64,000 bases of DNA from Apricaphanius iberus (GCA_028564705.1 JAPXFQ010002081.1:558001-622000), one strand, 5' to 3'; positions 11,126-23,413 are shown, counted from the stretch's first letter. Numbers and translations are program-made. The notes: generated from the sequence alone by a model not told the origin.

Positions 11126-11640
11126 AGTGAGGTCACGTCCACACTAAGCCGGATAACGCCTTAAACGTATAATTATTTAGTGTACACCCCCCTATCGTCC
11201 ACACTAACCCGGCGCCGTTTAAGGTCTGTGGCCGGATAACTATTAGACCGGTAAGAGAGCCGTGTAAATCTTAAATTCAACGGCTAAATGAGCTAGTGTG
11301 GACAGCTTCCCCGGATAATGAAAGGAAGTGGCGTCTATGAATGCTGCGTCAATAACAATACGACACTACAGACAAAGACAACAGCGAAGAGTAATAAATC
11401 GATCTCGTCGTATGTCCACACCAAAAACTCTCTCTTCTTCTGAGCAGCTATTGTTCTCTTCGGTTAACAGGACAAGCAGATATGTACTGTGCTGTAGAGC
11501 TTCTTGTATATATTATGTAGGCGCTGGCGTCACGTAGATTATACGCGTGTTTCTTGCGCATGCCCAGTATTTGCACAGGTCGGTATGGGATTGCGCAATC
11601 ATGGGACCTTAAACGGACCTTAAACGGGGCGTAAATGCTC
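11126..11640. repeat. GC-richer MITE-like block
   Basis: CGTCCACACTAA occurs twice (11137 and 11198) and its complement TTAGTGTGGAC-like form appears at 11292 (GCTAGTGTGGAC). TTAAACGG/CGTTTAAGG motifs mark both edges (11214 and 11612-11625). This looks like a nested foldback MITE. I cannot name the family, and the short ORF at 11328-11537 looks accidental. Confidence 0.35.
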
Positions 11641-12415
11641 GGCCATTATTGCTGTTGTCAGCCATCCTGTTGGTGTCAAATATAAAATCAGCACAGTCTC
11701 AGCCACACCACCATAGCGAGTACCAAGCAAGTGTTGACTCCGCATGTCCTTTGGTCCGCCAGGCAAAGCCTCTTTTTGCCTTGTTTTTTAAACCGGAAAT
11801 GTAGCTTGCGAAAATTCTCTGGAAAGAGAGTGAGTTAGTCTTTAAGGCTTGCTCACACTGTACATTTTTCAGCTGTGTCAAAGGACCGCTTTATGCCATA
11901 GTCAGTTTACATGCACAGCTAAATGAAGCTTTTTGGAGTTATAAGGACTAAGGGCTTTCGTTTACATGTCACTCGTTTACATGTCAATCTAATTATTAAA
12001 TGAATTACTATGAATTTGCGATTATAGATGGTGACATGTTCACCTTTGGGTTAGCATTCTACCACTTAACCTGGACAGAAGCAGCACAGCGGCAGTAAGA
12101 AGAGGCTGGCAGGAGTGAAGGAGATGGAGTAAAAGCAGAATATGCACAATCACAAAGCACTGTGTCTTCGTCAGTCCCAAGATTCACTAATCCACCACAT
12201 TTATCCTAGCCACCATGTTCCTCTAATACTACCGTGTTGTTGTTAATTCAGATTTCTGCGTCTTGTCACGTCCCGAGGGGGTGTGCGCAAGTATAAGTGG
12301 GGGTTTGGTTGCAGAGAAATGTAATTCCCAATCACATTATCTGGGTAGACTTGTCTGATTTGTGAAACGCCAGTTTGGTTCACTTTCGTCGGACTAAGGT
12401 GTATACATGCATTTA
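11640..12415. repeat. duplicated flank, copy B
   Basis: This is the partner of 8356-8933. It holds an additional block of about 230 bp (11668-11885) and then runs parallel to copy A up to TACATGCATTTA, where the second IS630-like element begins. Confidence 0.75.
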
Positions 12416-13145
12416 CAGTTTTTCTCAATTGTTTCCACATATTTTCTGAAAGCATGCTGCATTTTCTCAGAACTCTACACATAAATACAAAAAGAACCAC
12501 ACACAAAACCCCTCAATTCTCCTGAAAAATTAAACCTTACATTGAAAACTATGTTATTTTTCTAAAAATGGGATTTTGATGTCAAATGACACACAAACCA
12601 TCATATGAATAGACATTTATAAGAACCAGCTGAACACTGATGTGGTCAATGTAAAACACTTTGATGAATGGAAAACCCTTCTTCTCCATTCATCATAATG
12701 ATTTAGGCCCTTTTTGGTTCAGTGTGTTGTAAAATATTTGAGAATATTGTTTTTATACTCAGAACACACAAATACACTGTAAAATCTCATCAGAGATTAC
12801 AGTCCTTGGCCTTCCTCTTCCTTGTCCTCCCCGTCCTCCTCCTCTTATTCTCACTCCTCTGGCTCTGCCTCTGTTTCCAATGTTGGCATCCATTGCTCCA
12901 AAACAGAAGAGCTCACCTGTTGCCCTTTTATGCTAAAGCTCTGATTTCTAATTGTAAAACTGTGTGACGGATGTTTGCCCTTGTGATGAGTCAGTGTGCA
13001 CATTTGAATGGCAGTTTGAGTGTAAACGAGGAACTGTGCTTGTAGTTTAGCAGAATTGGTTCAGGGGGTTGGTGAATGAGTTACATGCTTTGGTCATTGT
13101 GTCTCAAGTACCAGAATTTGTGTGTAAATAATAGAGAAAAAACAG
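12416..13145. mobile_element. internally deleted IS630-like element, copy 2
   Basis: The left terminal repeat CAGTTTTTCTCAATTGTTT starts at 12416 after TA, and the right end is at 13145 (GAGAAAAAACAG followed by TA). The sequence jumps at about 12781 from the part matching 9045 straight to the part matching 10345, so about 1.3 kb with most of the transposase is gone. What remains encodes only the start of the N-terminal exon. It is non-autonomous. Confidence 0.7.
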
Positions 13146-13149
13146 TAAA

Positions 13150-14825
13150 AGTCTGATGTGATTTGAACTAAGGTAATTGTTTGACTTTGTCTTGCTGCAT
13201 GCACACTGACTGTGCAAGCTTCACTAAGCTCTAGAAGTGTTTCACAACGAAAGCCTCAAGATTTCAGTGGGTTAAACTTCGATTTCTCACTCTCACTCCC
13301 AGGGTGCACTTTCATTGGCAGACAGGGGACTGCAGACCAAGAGACTGCTGATGGCTGGTTTTGGTCATGTGGGCACTTAATAAGCTGTCAGGGAACATCC
13401 CACCAAATGGCCACACAAACAGATTCTCATCACATCTTATCATCTTTTTATGAAAAAAAATAAAGAAAAGGTCTGGGGCGGTGGAAATAGCTCAATAGCT
13501 CAGCTTAAAACATCCTCAGAAACCAACTATGAGCAAGTGGGATGTGAAAGACAGTAATTGCCAATGGTTGATGGTGGTTTTGTCTACCACAGTTGGCATG
13601 GTTATTGGGTTTAGAGGGTAATAGGCCGAGGTTGGTATGGGTAGATTTTTCACTGTAGAAAATAAAATCACAATTTGGAAACTGCCTTTTTTTTGAATTA
13701 TCAGCTTTCCCTCTATAAAAATGTGTTTCATCAGAAACATTTAAAACAAAAACTGGAGAAATCTGTAAGTGTCAAATACTTGTCACAACTCTTTGCAACT
13801 CAAAGCTATGAAGGTTTTTCTTTGTAAAACAGTTTTAAACCAGTCTGTATGCCAAAGAGGCCTGTTTAGACTAAAGCTCTGTTAGGGCTCCTAGATCAAC
13901 AAGAGGCCCCATTTAACCACAAAAATTACTTATACTTCAGGCCATCCCTGGACTGAATATAAAAATCAACCCCATTTTCTCTTCCTTTCCATATCAGACA
14001 TTCTTAGTGCAGAGTGTCTTCCCAAACTGAAATCGTCAGTGATATCATCAACATGAGAGCAGTCAGAAACATAAACACATGAGAGGAAGTCATCCATCCA
14101 GACATCTGGTGAAGCAGCAGTTTGCCTGCTACAATCACACCCCTTTCCTATAAGCTGCTGTAAGCCAAGTGCTCTGTAACATCAAATTTCAACTACTGCT
14201 TAGAAAACTACTTTTTATTAAATACAAGCTTTGGTTTGGGTTAAAAAGAGATCAAGTACTCTAACTGTTTTATTCTGAGAAATCAAAGACTTGGGAGTTA
14301 AACTCAGCTCTAACCGTTTTCAACACATTTAGCAGGAACTCTATATCCCAGGCCTCAAACAGGTTTTACCAGGAGACTACAGTTTGTTTTAAGTGATCAA
14401 ACAGCACTTGTGTGTGGGTGTGGGTGTGTGTATCCTTACATAATCAGCTACTTGTAAACAGGGAAGTCGGAGGCACTTCTTTTATGAGCAACTCAAATTC
14501 CTCTGCTTCCTGTGAGCCTAAAAGAATTTCGGCCACTTTGAGGTGTAATTTAAAACTCAAAGCTTTTGCATGTAATACTAGATGCAGCCAACCGAAATGC
14601 AAAATACCTTTTCTTAAATTTATAACATTAAATCTACTTCTGTAAGACCAAAACAATTCATTTTCATGTATGTCCTGCCTTGTATGTCATGTATGTCCTC
14701 TGTCCTGCCTTGACAGCTTTCTTTGTTAAATCTAAAAACTGTTGGAAACCAAGAAAAAGGGTAGGTATTAATTCTCAGGTGTAACTGACTTTTACAGCTC
14801 CTCTTATAACAGATGAAGTTGCTTA
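13150..14825. other. no gene seen
   Basis: There are only short chance frames. A short GT-rich run lies at 14408-14432. I recognise no exon or repeat family. Confidence 0.45.
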
Positions 14826-15310
14826 ATTCAGTACGATTTGGTTTATTTACATAGAGCCAATTAACAACAGATGTAATCTTGAGACACTTTATTTGAACAG
14901 TTATTTGAATTTAGTTTCAAAGTTTTGTATTTAAAGATTCCCAGCAGATTGCACCAAGTCACTGTTGTCACAAGTTGTGCCCCATTCATGCTGACACCAA
15001 CCAAAGCAATCTCTCTGCAACCCCTCGTATTGAGCAAGCATGTAGCAACAGGGAGAGGAAAAACTCCTCTTTAACAGGAAGAAACCTACAGCAGAACCAG
15101 AACATGGCTAATGTTCATCTGCCACAACCATCTGGGGGTTCAAAAAGACAGAGCAGAGAGACAGAAACAACAAAAACAACTGATGTAAGAGTACTTTCTA
15201 TATTAGAGAAAGCAAAAAGTTGATAATAGGACACGTAAGATGCTCAACCACTGGGAGTGTCATCCCAGTTGATGCCCTCCTCCATCAAGGCACCACAGCT
15301 AAGTAGGATG
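14826..15310 (-). repeat. fish interspersed repeat, minus orientation
   Basis: Read on the minus strand it carries the widespread fish repeat landmarks: a TGGTTCTGCTGTAGG-like stretch, a GGTTTCTTCCTG box (complement at 15078-15090), GAGGAGTTTTTCCT (complement at 15055-15070), and a tail of TAAATAAACCAAATCG type at 14830-14850. The second copy lies at 23880-24365 in plus orientation. No protein is coded. Confidence 0.6.
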
Positions 15311-15543
15311 CCAAACCAGCTATAGTTTCTATGGAAAAACAGAAATAACCAACAATACTAAAACAATAATAGCCAGTTCAATACAAATGTCATCAAAGGA
15401 TAGGAAGTCATCATAATCGCTTGGCTTTCTCTTGTAAATGAGGCAGAGCAGAAAGAGGTAGTGTGGCAGTAACGGCAAAAACCAAGGTTCAAAGCTATCC
15501 TAAAGTGGATAGTAAAACAATGTTAGTTTTAAAATACTATAGA

Positions 15544-16138
15544 CCAAACTGGGGTCCCGCAGGCCAAAGTTGTCCCCTAAAACACTCAATTTGGCCTGCC
15601 CTGGATCCTGCATAAAAATCCACATTGTTCTGACAGTTTGCTAAATAGGTATCATAAATATTTTTCCACTGCTGATGCTGTTTGGGGTAAATGGGCCCAA
15701 TGAGTATTAAATATATGAGTATATTGGGATGAATTAAGTCCCATCACATGCTGTTTAAATTATATTTGAAATATCACAAATTAGGTTTAACATTTAAATA
15801 CAGGGAACTACAAGGGGAATGTATAGTAGGTTTGCAAAATAAATCTTTTTAAATGCTCGGAGGAAGAATTTTTGCTTTTATTGAAATCAGTACTTTTTCA
15901 AACACTGAATTTTAGATATTTGGTCTAAATGGCTATAAATAACTCATTTTTCATTTTGTTTAATGTTATTTACACAGAAAGGAAGGCTAAATAATCGTTT
16001 CATAAATAAAAACCCTTTATTACACTTTACAGTTAGTATTTGTATTTTAAGTAAAATATTACTTCATATGGCCTGTGGCTCTCTGATACCTTCTTATTTT
16101 TGCCCTCTGAGGGAAAAAGATTGGACACCCTGTTATAG
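15544..16138. repeat. MITE-like repeat, AT-rich interior
   Basis: The left edge ACCAAACTGGGGTCCCGCAG and the right edge GATTGGACACCCTGTTATAG are related as inverted repeats in the style of fish hAT MITEs (C-A-G-G-G-T-G-T-C-C from the right). The interior is AT-rich with no ORF worth naming. Confidence 0.35.
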
Positions 16139-17079
16139 ACTGTGGGGGTTTTGACCCAGTAAGAAACGCCTATTTAAAAACTGACATCCATGATTACAGA
16201 TTCCGAGAATAAGACAATTGAAGTTGTGAAATATTATCATGCAGGTGTTAGATTAATCCATTCATTTATTTTTTCTGACTCCCTTGATCCTAGTAGGGTC
16301 ACAAGGGGGCAACCGTCACCACAGCTACGATGCAATGTTCAGATTAGGGCATATTATGTTAGAATGGTCAAGTCAAATATATATGCATCATAATGTATAC
16401 TATAAAACTTGGGAAATAGTATTCGCTGGAACTCTGTCTAGTTTGACTGAGCTGGAGCTATTTTGCAAAGTTTCTCTTGTTTTACATAGCTGAAAGAGAC
16501 AAAGCCAAAAAATATTATAACATGTCAACAAAAATTGTTTTAAAAAGAGTTTGCTTTCACTGATCAAATACACACACATCATACAAGCCATACTAAATTG
16601 ATGGTAAAACATGCTAACACAAAATTCCTTCAAAAATTTGCTGTCTACAGATCATGTCAGGAATGGAATCAATTATCAAAAAATAGTAGAAGACTTAAGG
16701 GCATGTACTATTTCAAAAAGGAATTAAAATCTAGTTTTAGCTTTGGATCTACCTGAATGTGTTAGGTATTTTATTCAAGGTTTGAAATGTCCAAGTTAAA
16801 TACATCTGGCTTTTGTATTTAATCTACAATGCATGAATTTAGTTTGTAAAATGTCATACAGTATTTGTCATTGTGGTATTCTACATGATTATTATATTTT
16901 ATTAATTTGACCCAAGGAAAGATTAGCAACTACTCCAGTAGAAATTGATTAGGGTCCCAATGTCAAGAACCCATCAGCTCCATCCACATCCACCTGTAAG
17001 GTCTACAACCTTTTCACCAATTGGTCAGTTCTAACCATTTAAGAAAATTTCACCCACCTTCACCTCGTTCTGTCATCTG
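16139..17079. other. no gene seen
   Basis: AT-rich spacer with short chance frames only. Confidence 0.45.
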
Positions 17080-17830
17080 CTTTTACAGCCCAGAACTCCT
17101 CCCTCATCAGCATCTCCACGCTAATCGGGGATGTCTCCAGCCAGCCCAGCCGGTTCATCGGCGGTCCAGATCTGTTCGTCCACGTCTTCAGTCACTTCTC
17201 CTGCCTTCTCCAGTTTCTGCATCTGAGCGCTTGCTCCTTCAATGAACTATCACTTACAGCTACTGTCTTGATAACAGAACCAGGTTCCAAAGCCTCAGCA
17301 GACCTGGATGCCATCAGAGCTGAAGTCAAGGCTCTTCAGACTGACTCAGCTCCAAGGTGCAATTCTTCACTGAGGCGCACGTTTGCCCTGCCAGAATGAT
17401 GTACAGCAGCTCCTCGTCCTGTTTTTGCATGGCAGAGCAGTGGGATGGTGAAAATGGCATACTTGCAGCAAGATATATGTTTTTCGAGTGCCAACCCTCC
17501 ACCTATGCCACCTCTGCTTCTACGGTGATGTTGCTCATGTCTCTTCTCACTGGCGAGGTGCATGAGTGTGCCTTTACCATCAACAGTCACCGCTATGCAA
17601 TGATTATCCCCGCTTCGCTGCAGAACTCCGGAACACCTTTGTCCCACCTTCGAGCGATGTGGAGGCTGAAGTCAAACTCCCGCATCTGCGTCACCAACCA
17701 GTCCATAAATATGCAGCAGAGTCCCAGTCTCTGGCCGCTCAGCTTGGCTGGGGAGACTCAGCTCTTCACTCTCTATTCCTGGTACCGTGCAAAAATGGAT
17801 TAATGAACACAACACTAATGTTTCTGGTAA
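17080..17830 (+). pseudogene. Ty3/gypsy (sushi-like) gag relic
   Basis: The pieces follow the order of a fish gypsy gag protein. R-R-T-F-A-L-P-E near 17375 recalls the F-A-L-P-E-K-Y-D-G start of the retrotransposon gag domain. Y-M-F-F-E-C-Q-P-S-T-Y-A-T-S at about 17475-17515 and M-S-L-L-T-G-E-V at 17535-17560 match its F-x-x-C-x-L-x-F / I-S-L-L-T-G-x-A core. S-L-A-A-Q-L-G-W at about 17733-17755 matches the later L-A-x-x-x-G-W motif. The pieces lie in at least two frames, with stops between. No pol follows. Live gag would form the particle that holds the element's RNA. No LTR was found next to it. Confidence 0.55.
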
Positions 17831-17999
17831 GCTCCTTGTACCAACTATCTATTGACGATAACCTCAGTTCAAGTTTATGTCTGTACACACCAATGTCCCC
17901 ACACCTATGTGTGTGTGCGAGCATGCAGGTGTAAATAAGGTTTCCCCATGCAAGTGATTCATAGCTGGTGTAAGGAACCGTCAATCCGTCCTACAGGAA

Positions 18000-18980
18000 T
18001 CGACGCAGACATGAAGGAGGTTGGAGACGTATAACACAAGAGCCTCCCAGAGCGCAGGGGCCACAAGCAGACCTGAGCAGGGCCGACTGCCCCCAAGAGA
18101 GGAACAGATGGAAGCACCAGGAGAACACCCAGCAGCCACAATGCTGGGGCCCGGGAGGTCGCAGGGATGAGCCCATCGGCTCCGCCGGTAACCCGCTACG
18201 TCAGGGAAGGCCCGGCCCAGGACCCAGATGCCATGGGGATCAGAGGCGCCCCGCCCCCCAGCAAGGCCCTGACCAGGGATCGGCCAACAAGGGTACCCCG
18301 CTGCCACCGCAAGGCAGGAGGGACCAGCAGCCAGCTGACGGACAACAGACATCACCACCACCCTGGGCCAATCCCCACCGCCAACAACCCAGCCCCATGC
18401 CCCCCTGCACGCCAGGGAGCCACAGTAAAAGCCGCAGCAGATGTACGCCCTTTCCAGGCCGCGGCCAGCCTGCACTTGGTCACCCAGATCTACCAGCTCC
18501 CGTCCCATGCAGAGTGCCGAGATCAGGGACCCAGCCAATGCCGGACACACCCCCCCCCCCCTAATGAACTGAGCAGACAGTGGAGCCCACAGAACAGGTA
18601 GGAGCCTGGGCACCAGAAACGGTCCCCACCGACCCACCGAATGGCACCAACCTATTCTTCAACCCCGGCACCCCCATAAGAGGTTCCCCAGTCAATCCAA
18701 GGAGGACATTGGCCTGAAACACCAGCCGCCCGACACACTGGCCCACCCAGGACCAGCCAGGGCCGCATCTGGGCCCCCAGCCCCAGACATCGAGAGCCAC
18801 CAATGACCAGTGGGCAGGGGAATCTGTCACTGACAGAGAGTGACGGAGGGGAAAAAGTCTGTACTGGATGTGGGGCCTGAGATGCGCCAGGCCAGAGGGC
18901 AGCCAAAGACCCAGCCTGATAGGTAGACATGCACATACAGAGACAATCATATGTACCCTCACTTTTACGCACACAAATTC
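18000..18980. repeat. GC-rich, C-biased block of unknown origin
   Basis: This block of about 1 kb is strongly enriched in C on the plus strand (CCC, CCAG, GCCC runs) and GC-rich, whereas both sides are AT-rich. It contains long overlapping frames on both strands, as expected when stop codons are rare, with Pro/Ala/Arg/Gly composition and no domain. Similar C-rich tracts exist inside some fish repeats, so it may be a retroelement UTR or a decayed tandem repeat. I do not call a gene. Confidence 0.45.
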
Positions 18981-19803
18981 TCACCATCACAGGACACCAA
19001 AAAAAAGGACACTGTACACCGATTCATAGAGCCCATACATACACCCAATTTATGTTATGACGTGGTGGTGCAAAGGTAAGACACACCTTTCAGAGACATA
19101 TGTAGGCGCAAAAACATCTGGCACAAACAGTTTCATGTCTGATAAATCCCACCCACTTATTTGGATGTTCTCCTTCTAACGTTTTTTGCCTTCTGACAGA
19201 ACATCCACATTGTGGGTTTATGGTTTGTAAATCACCTGCTGGTACAAACCTTTGAAAAATCAAGTTGTTAGTATCAAACATCAGTCTGAGAACACATTTC
19301 AGTCACCACTGATAAAGCAAGAGAGCATGAGTCTGACTCCCAGCATGAGCTGTATCAGAGAATGTTTTGGGACTCATACAGATTACATTCCAGGATTAGT
19401 TTGCACCTAATCTGCACATATCAAATACACATCTTCACAAATGGAAATCATCACAGCGGAGGTGACATAATCCAGACGTAATCCATCTAACATAATCCCA
19501 GAATTATCAGCATGATCAGCAGCAAGCTTTATTCCTTTCCTGGAAGGATCATTGAAATGGAAAGCTTAATTTACAGTGATGTTTTTTTTAAATTAAATAT
19601 ATATCTTTAATTTAATCTTTTTATTTTAAATATTTTGTGTCTCAAGTTTATGAAAGTCTTTTAAAATTTTACTCAATATTTGGTGTCGTGACCAATTGTT
19701 TGAAATAGAGAATAATAATTTCTCAGACGGAAGCAAACTTATGTAAAGCTAAAGTGAAGTTAGTAGGAATATTGATTTGTAGATTTAGAAAAATAACACA
19801 TAC

Positions 19804-20240
19804 TACTTAGGGATGTCACGATTCTCTAAAGCCTCGATTTGATTTTTGATTTTAGGGTCACAATTTGATTCTCGATTTTTTTTTTCATATAGCACAGAGG
19901 TATATATGACATTTTTAGATTAGGACCATTGGTTTTATTCATTAAATTTTGTAAAGTAAATCTTATTTCAAAAGATGGACTACATATAAGTCAAGCAATT
20001 TATGTTATTCTTGTGTAATGTACCACACTGGCCACTAATGGTCAAATAAAAAAAAGAAAAATATTTACAATAATAGTGTAACAATCTTGTTTATTGGAAC
20101 ACAGCAAACTTAAACGTAATAAATAACAAGAATGATTAGTCACAGAGGGTGACTACAATCTAGTGATTCTTTTTAGTTACTGCAGTGAGCACAACTCTTG
20201 AAATAACAGTAGGTTCATTTTTGCTGTCGGAGTTTTAAGG
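19804..20240. repeat. hAT-like MITE
   Basis: It begins TTAGGGATGTCACGATTC at 19807, a familiar fish hAT MITE start, followed by ATTTGATTTTTGATTT-type low-complexity sequence. The right edge is unclear; GAATGTCGCGATACC near 20252 may be the decayed partner. Confidence 0.35.
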
Positions 20241-21117
20241 TAATTTGACCGGAATGTCGCGATACCCATGTGCCTCACTTCATTGGGGTGGGCTGACAAG
20301 GCTGTTTTTGAGGCAATTTAAGGAACCTATGGAGTACCTGAATAGTTCTATGTACTGACCCGATCCAGTCAGATCAAATAGAAACGCAGCAACATCGCCA
20401 TACTTTAAATTAATGTTGAATCAGTTATTATTCTGCTGCTCTGTGCACTTTTTATGCTGATCAATGTTATGTGCTGTTTGTGGGTGTCTGTAGCTGACTA
20501 CTTAAGAGTTAAGAGCTGATTGTGTATGGAGACCAACGGCCCGAGAAGCGAGCAAATGTGAAGCAAACAGTGGACTTCTAGTTTACAACGCAAATGTTGA
20601 CAACTCACCGGGAAGGTACATTATTTCCACACCGGTGATTTGAGAGTAGCAGGATTTGCTTAAGCTCTGGTCCCGCTGCTTCTTCCTTCAACTGCTCTAG
20701 CCATGGTTTAACTGTAGCTTAGCTAATAGCTACTAGCCGCCGTCAGCTAATGTGCTCAGCACAGGTGTGCTCTTCACAGGGGATGCTCTTATTGTGATAA
20801 AGCTGTTAATATTTTGATGAGGTATTATTGTGAGTTGTAGGATAACTGGTGAAAGTTAATTGTAGGGAAACCGCAAGGCGTGTTTACTTGTAATAAGGAA
20901 ATAAATCTGTTATGAGTAAATTTACAATTGCAGGTGGACAAAGGACAAAGTGGACAAAGGACAAAGTTTAAAATACTTTTATTTGTTTTAAGACTCTAAA
21001 TGACCTGGCTCCCCTGTGTGTGTTGGAGTTAATCTCCCTGCATATGTCAGAGCACTTTGTCCTGCTCACTCCTGTCTATTCATTGTTTGCTCCTGTCTCC
21101 AATCTCTGTCACACCAG
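20241..21117. other. no gene seen
   Basis: No exon is recognised. A sequence at about 20985-21060 reads K-S-L-N-D-L-A-P-L-C-V-L-E-L-like on the plus strand and may be a tiny LINE RT scrap; this is too weak to call. Confidence 0.4.
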
Positions 21118-22520
21118 AAGCTTAGTTTATGCTTCTCTACCTGCGTAGATGTTGAGACACGCCATTATCCATTGAGTAAGAGCTTTCCATCACTCACGCA
21201 ATCACAGACTGAGTAGAGCCCAATTTTTTAACTATCAGTCAAACGCAACGGAGAGCGCATGACTGTGAAGATCAAGGAGTTCATCGTGGACTTCGGGAGA
21301 AATGCTGACCTACATCCACCCCTCCACATCAAAGGGACGGCTGTGGAGCGTGTGAACAGCTTGAGGTTCCTGAGAGTCCACATCTCAGAGGATATCACCT
21401 GGACGACTAGTTGCTCCAAGCTAGTCAAGAAGGCTCACCAGTGCCTCTTCTTCCTGAGGAATTTGAGAAAGAACCACCTGTCTTCAGACATCCTGGCAAA
21501 CTTCTACCGTTGCACCATTGAGACCATCCTGACAAAAAACAAACAAATGGCCGACCAAAAACTCATACCGACAATAATAACATTGAATGCACCACCACTT
21601 AAAACCACTGGCACTTTATATAACTACTGTATAATTTATCCACATGTAAAATTTATCCTCATAGCACACTGATCTCAACTGCACTACTGTAAATACTGTA
21701 TAGACAACCATACTGTACAATACAAAATTAAAATTCTGTTTAGTAATACTCGCAATTGTACATCTCTTATCTGTTATGGCTTTTCACGTGTATAACCTTA
21801 CAGATAACCTGCTCATAGCCTGTACATAGCTTGTACATTCGCTACAATTATAGTCTGTATATACTCATAGTTTATTCCTAACATAACTTCATACTGTGTA
21901 CATTTGTAACATATCTATAATAGATCTATATTCTGTAAAATATGGGAATATTATTGCTAAAGCACTTTTGGATCGGTGCAAACTGCATTTTGTTGCCTTG
22001 TACTTGTGACATGTGCATTGACAGTAAAGTTGAATTCAATTCTGTCTTACTCTATTGGTAAACCCGACATTAGTCCCAGATTATTTCACGAGAACGGTGC
22101 TCTATAGTCAATATGATCAGTAGTCAATACAGCTCTTGGGTACTAGATGCTTTATATTGCAAGCTCAGTGTCTCTAATATCGTCTTTTGAGGATTTCGAA
22201 CATCATGAGGTGTAGAGAACAACAAAAAGGCAGCTGCGTTTGTTTAGATGAGTTTTTATAGTATTCTATGAGCTTCACTTCTAGTAAAAATCTGTTCAAT
22301 TTAATCAAAACTCGCTCTCTGTCTGATTTTATCCTTGAGTGGATGTGTGTTTACAACCTTTAGTAAATTAACTCTAGTTAACCAGGGATGTCATTGCAAT
22401 GGTAGGCAGACCCGCCAGAAAAGGTCTGCAGAACCCTGCTGTCCTTGCAAAGAATGGAGAAGTAAAGAAAAAGACTAAATACTTGTGCATGTAACTTACT
22501 CGGTGAAAAGTGTGAACTAG
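21118..22520. mobile_element. Harbinger-like non-autonomous transposon, copy 2
   Basis: The left end AGCTTAGTTTATGCTTCT (21120) and right end ...GTGTGAACTAG (22520) match the termini of copy 1 at 5977-8122. The right third (22080-22450) is collinear with 7690-8000 of copy 1: GTGCTCTATAG, AGTCAATACAG and TAGAGTATTCTATGAGCT-like stretches appear in both. An L2-type LINE piece is lodged inside. Confidence 0.55.
21230..22045 (+). mobile_element. L2-type LINE 3' fragment
   Basis: The plus frame at 21259-21540 reads like the C-terminal end of an L2 reverse transcriptase: K-T/I-K-E-F-I-V-D-F, then L-R-F-L-R-V-H-I-S-E-D-I-T-W, then K-A-H-Q-C-L-F-F-L-R-N-L, and F-Y-R-C-T-I-E-T-I-L. It then loses frame and runs into a 3' UTR ending CATTGACAGTAAAGTTGAAT (about 22013-22034), the usual L2 terminus. 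The 5' part is absent, as in most LINE copies. Confidence 0.75.
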
Positions 22521-22555
22521 GTTCTTACTTTTTACCTTTTTTATGAGTCAGATGG

Positions 22556-23299
22556 TGTGTTTTCATTGTTTTTATGTGTTTGGTCCGGCTTCCTGTTTTA
22601 TTCTCCACCGTTCTGGAGAGTTCCACCAGAGGTCCTTGTTGAGCTGAGAACTTGCCAGTCAGGCCAGGGGCAGAGTCATCTCAAGCAGGTGCAGCTTATT
22701 GAAGCGCATCACCAGTTGAGGAAATAGGAGTTGGCTGTCAGACCTTCAGTGCCTGGGTGTTTTATCAGTTTTGGTAAACCTCTCATCCTATGTTTCCTCT
22801 GAGACCCCTTGTTTAGTTATCTCCTGGACAACCCTATTATCTCTCATTCCTCCTACCAAGGTTTCCCTTTCTACAACTTCTTCCTGATCAGCTCTCCTGT
22901 TTCTCAGTAAGTCTTGATTATCTTCCCTTTCTGACTGCCTTTAAGCATCAAGTCCACCTGTGATCCATGCACCATCAACATGCTTTGCCTGCCCACCATC
23001 CTTGTCAGGTTCTCTGCAGGAATTTCCTGCAGATATCCTGAACTCCTTGCTCTCCTTCTCTGACACGCCATATTTAATCTAACAAGTAAGCCTTATTTGA
23101 GTATCTTTAAACAATTAAACCCATTCCAGGCTCTGGTCTCACCTTTTTACTTCTCTCCCGGCAGTACCTTTTACCTTTGTTTTCCTGTGCAGTGTTTCTG
23201 GCTCCTTTATCGTCATTACATTAACTTGCTTCAATAAAAATTTTATTTTTACGACTGGTGTCTGCATATGGGTCAAGAAACATAATGCAAACATGACAA
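22556..23299 (+). mobile_element. probable solo LTR of a gypsy-type retrotransposon
   Basis: The block ends AATAAAAATTTTATTTTTAC (poly(A) signal, about 23233-23250) followed by GTCTGCATATGGGTC and CATGACA, the R-U5 pattern I associate with fish sushi/gypsy LTRs, whose last bases are ...CA. The left edge is less clear (GTGTGTTTTCATTG, near 22556). No gag, pol or primer-binding site adjoins it, so if it is an LTR it is a solo one. The boundaries need a repeat search. Confidence 0.4.
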
Positions 23300-23329
23300 C
23301 CTTTCTATTTTACCTACCTGTGTATGTTC

Positions 23330-23381
23330 TTTACAGCACTTTGTTTGATAATGTCATGAACAGTGCTCTGCAAATAAAATG

Positions 23382-23412
<31 letters not shown>
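23330..23412 (+). repeat. retroelement tail with (TTGA)n
   Basis: CAGCACTTTGTTTGATAAT followed by AAATAAAATGTGATTGATTG and six TTGA-type units is the common fish 3'-tail repeat. The same family lies in the opposite orientation at 54731-54835. Confidence 0.6.

Positions 23413-23413
<1 letters not shown>

Noticed and set aside
17981..18974. Several long frames on both strands in the GC-rich block (for example 218 residues at 17981-18637)
   Set aside because: Overlapping open frames in nearly all phases come from base composition; none has a recognisable domain or start context.
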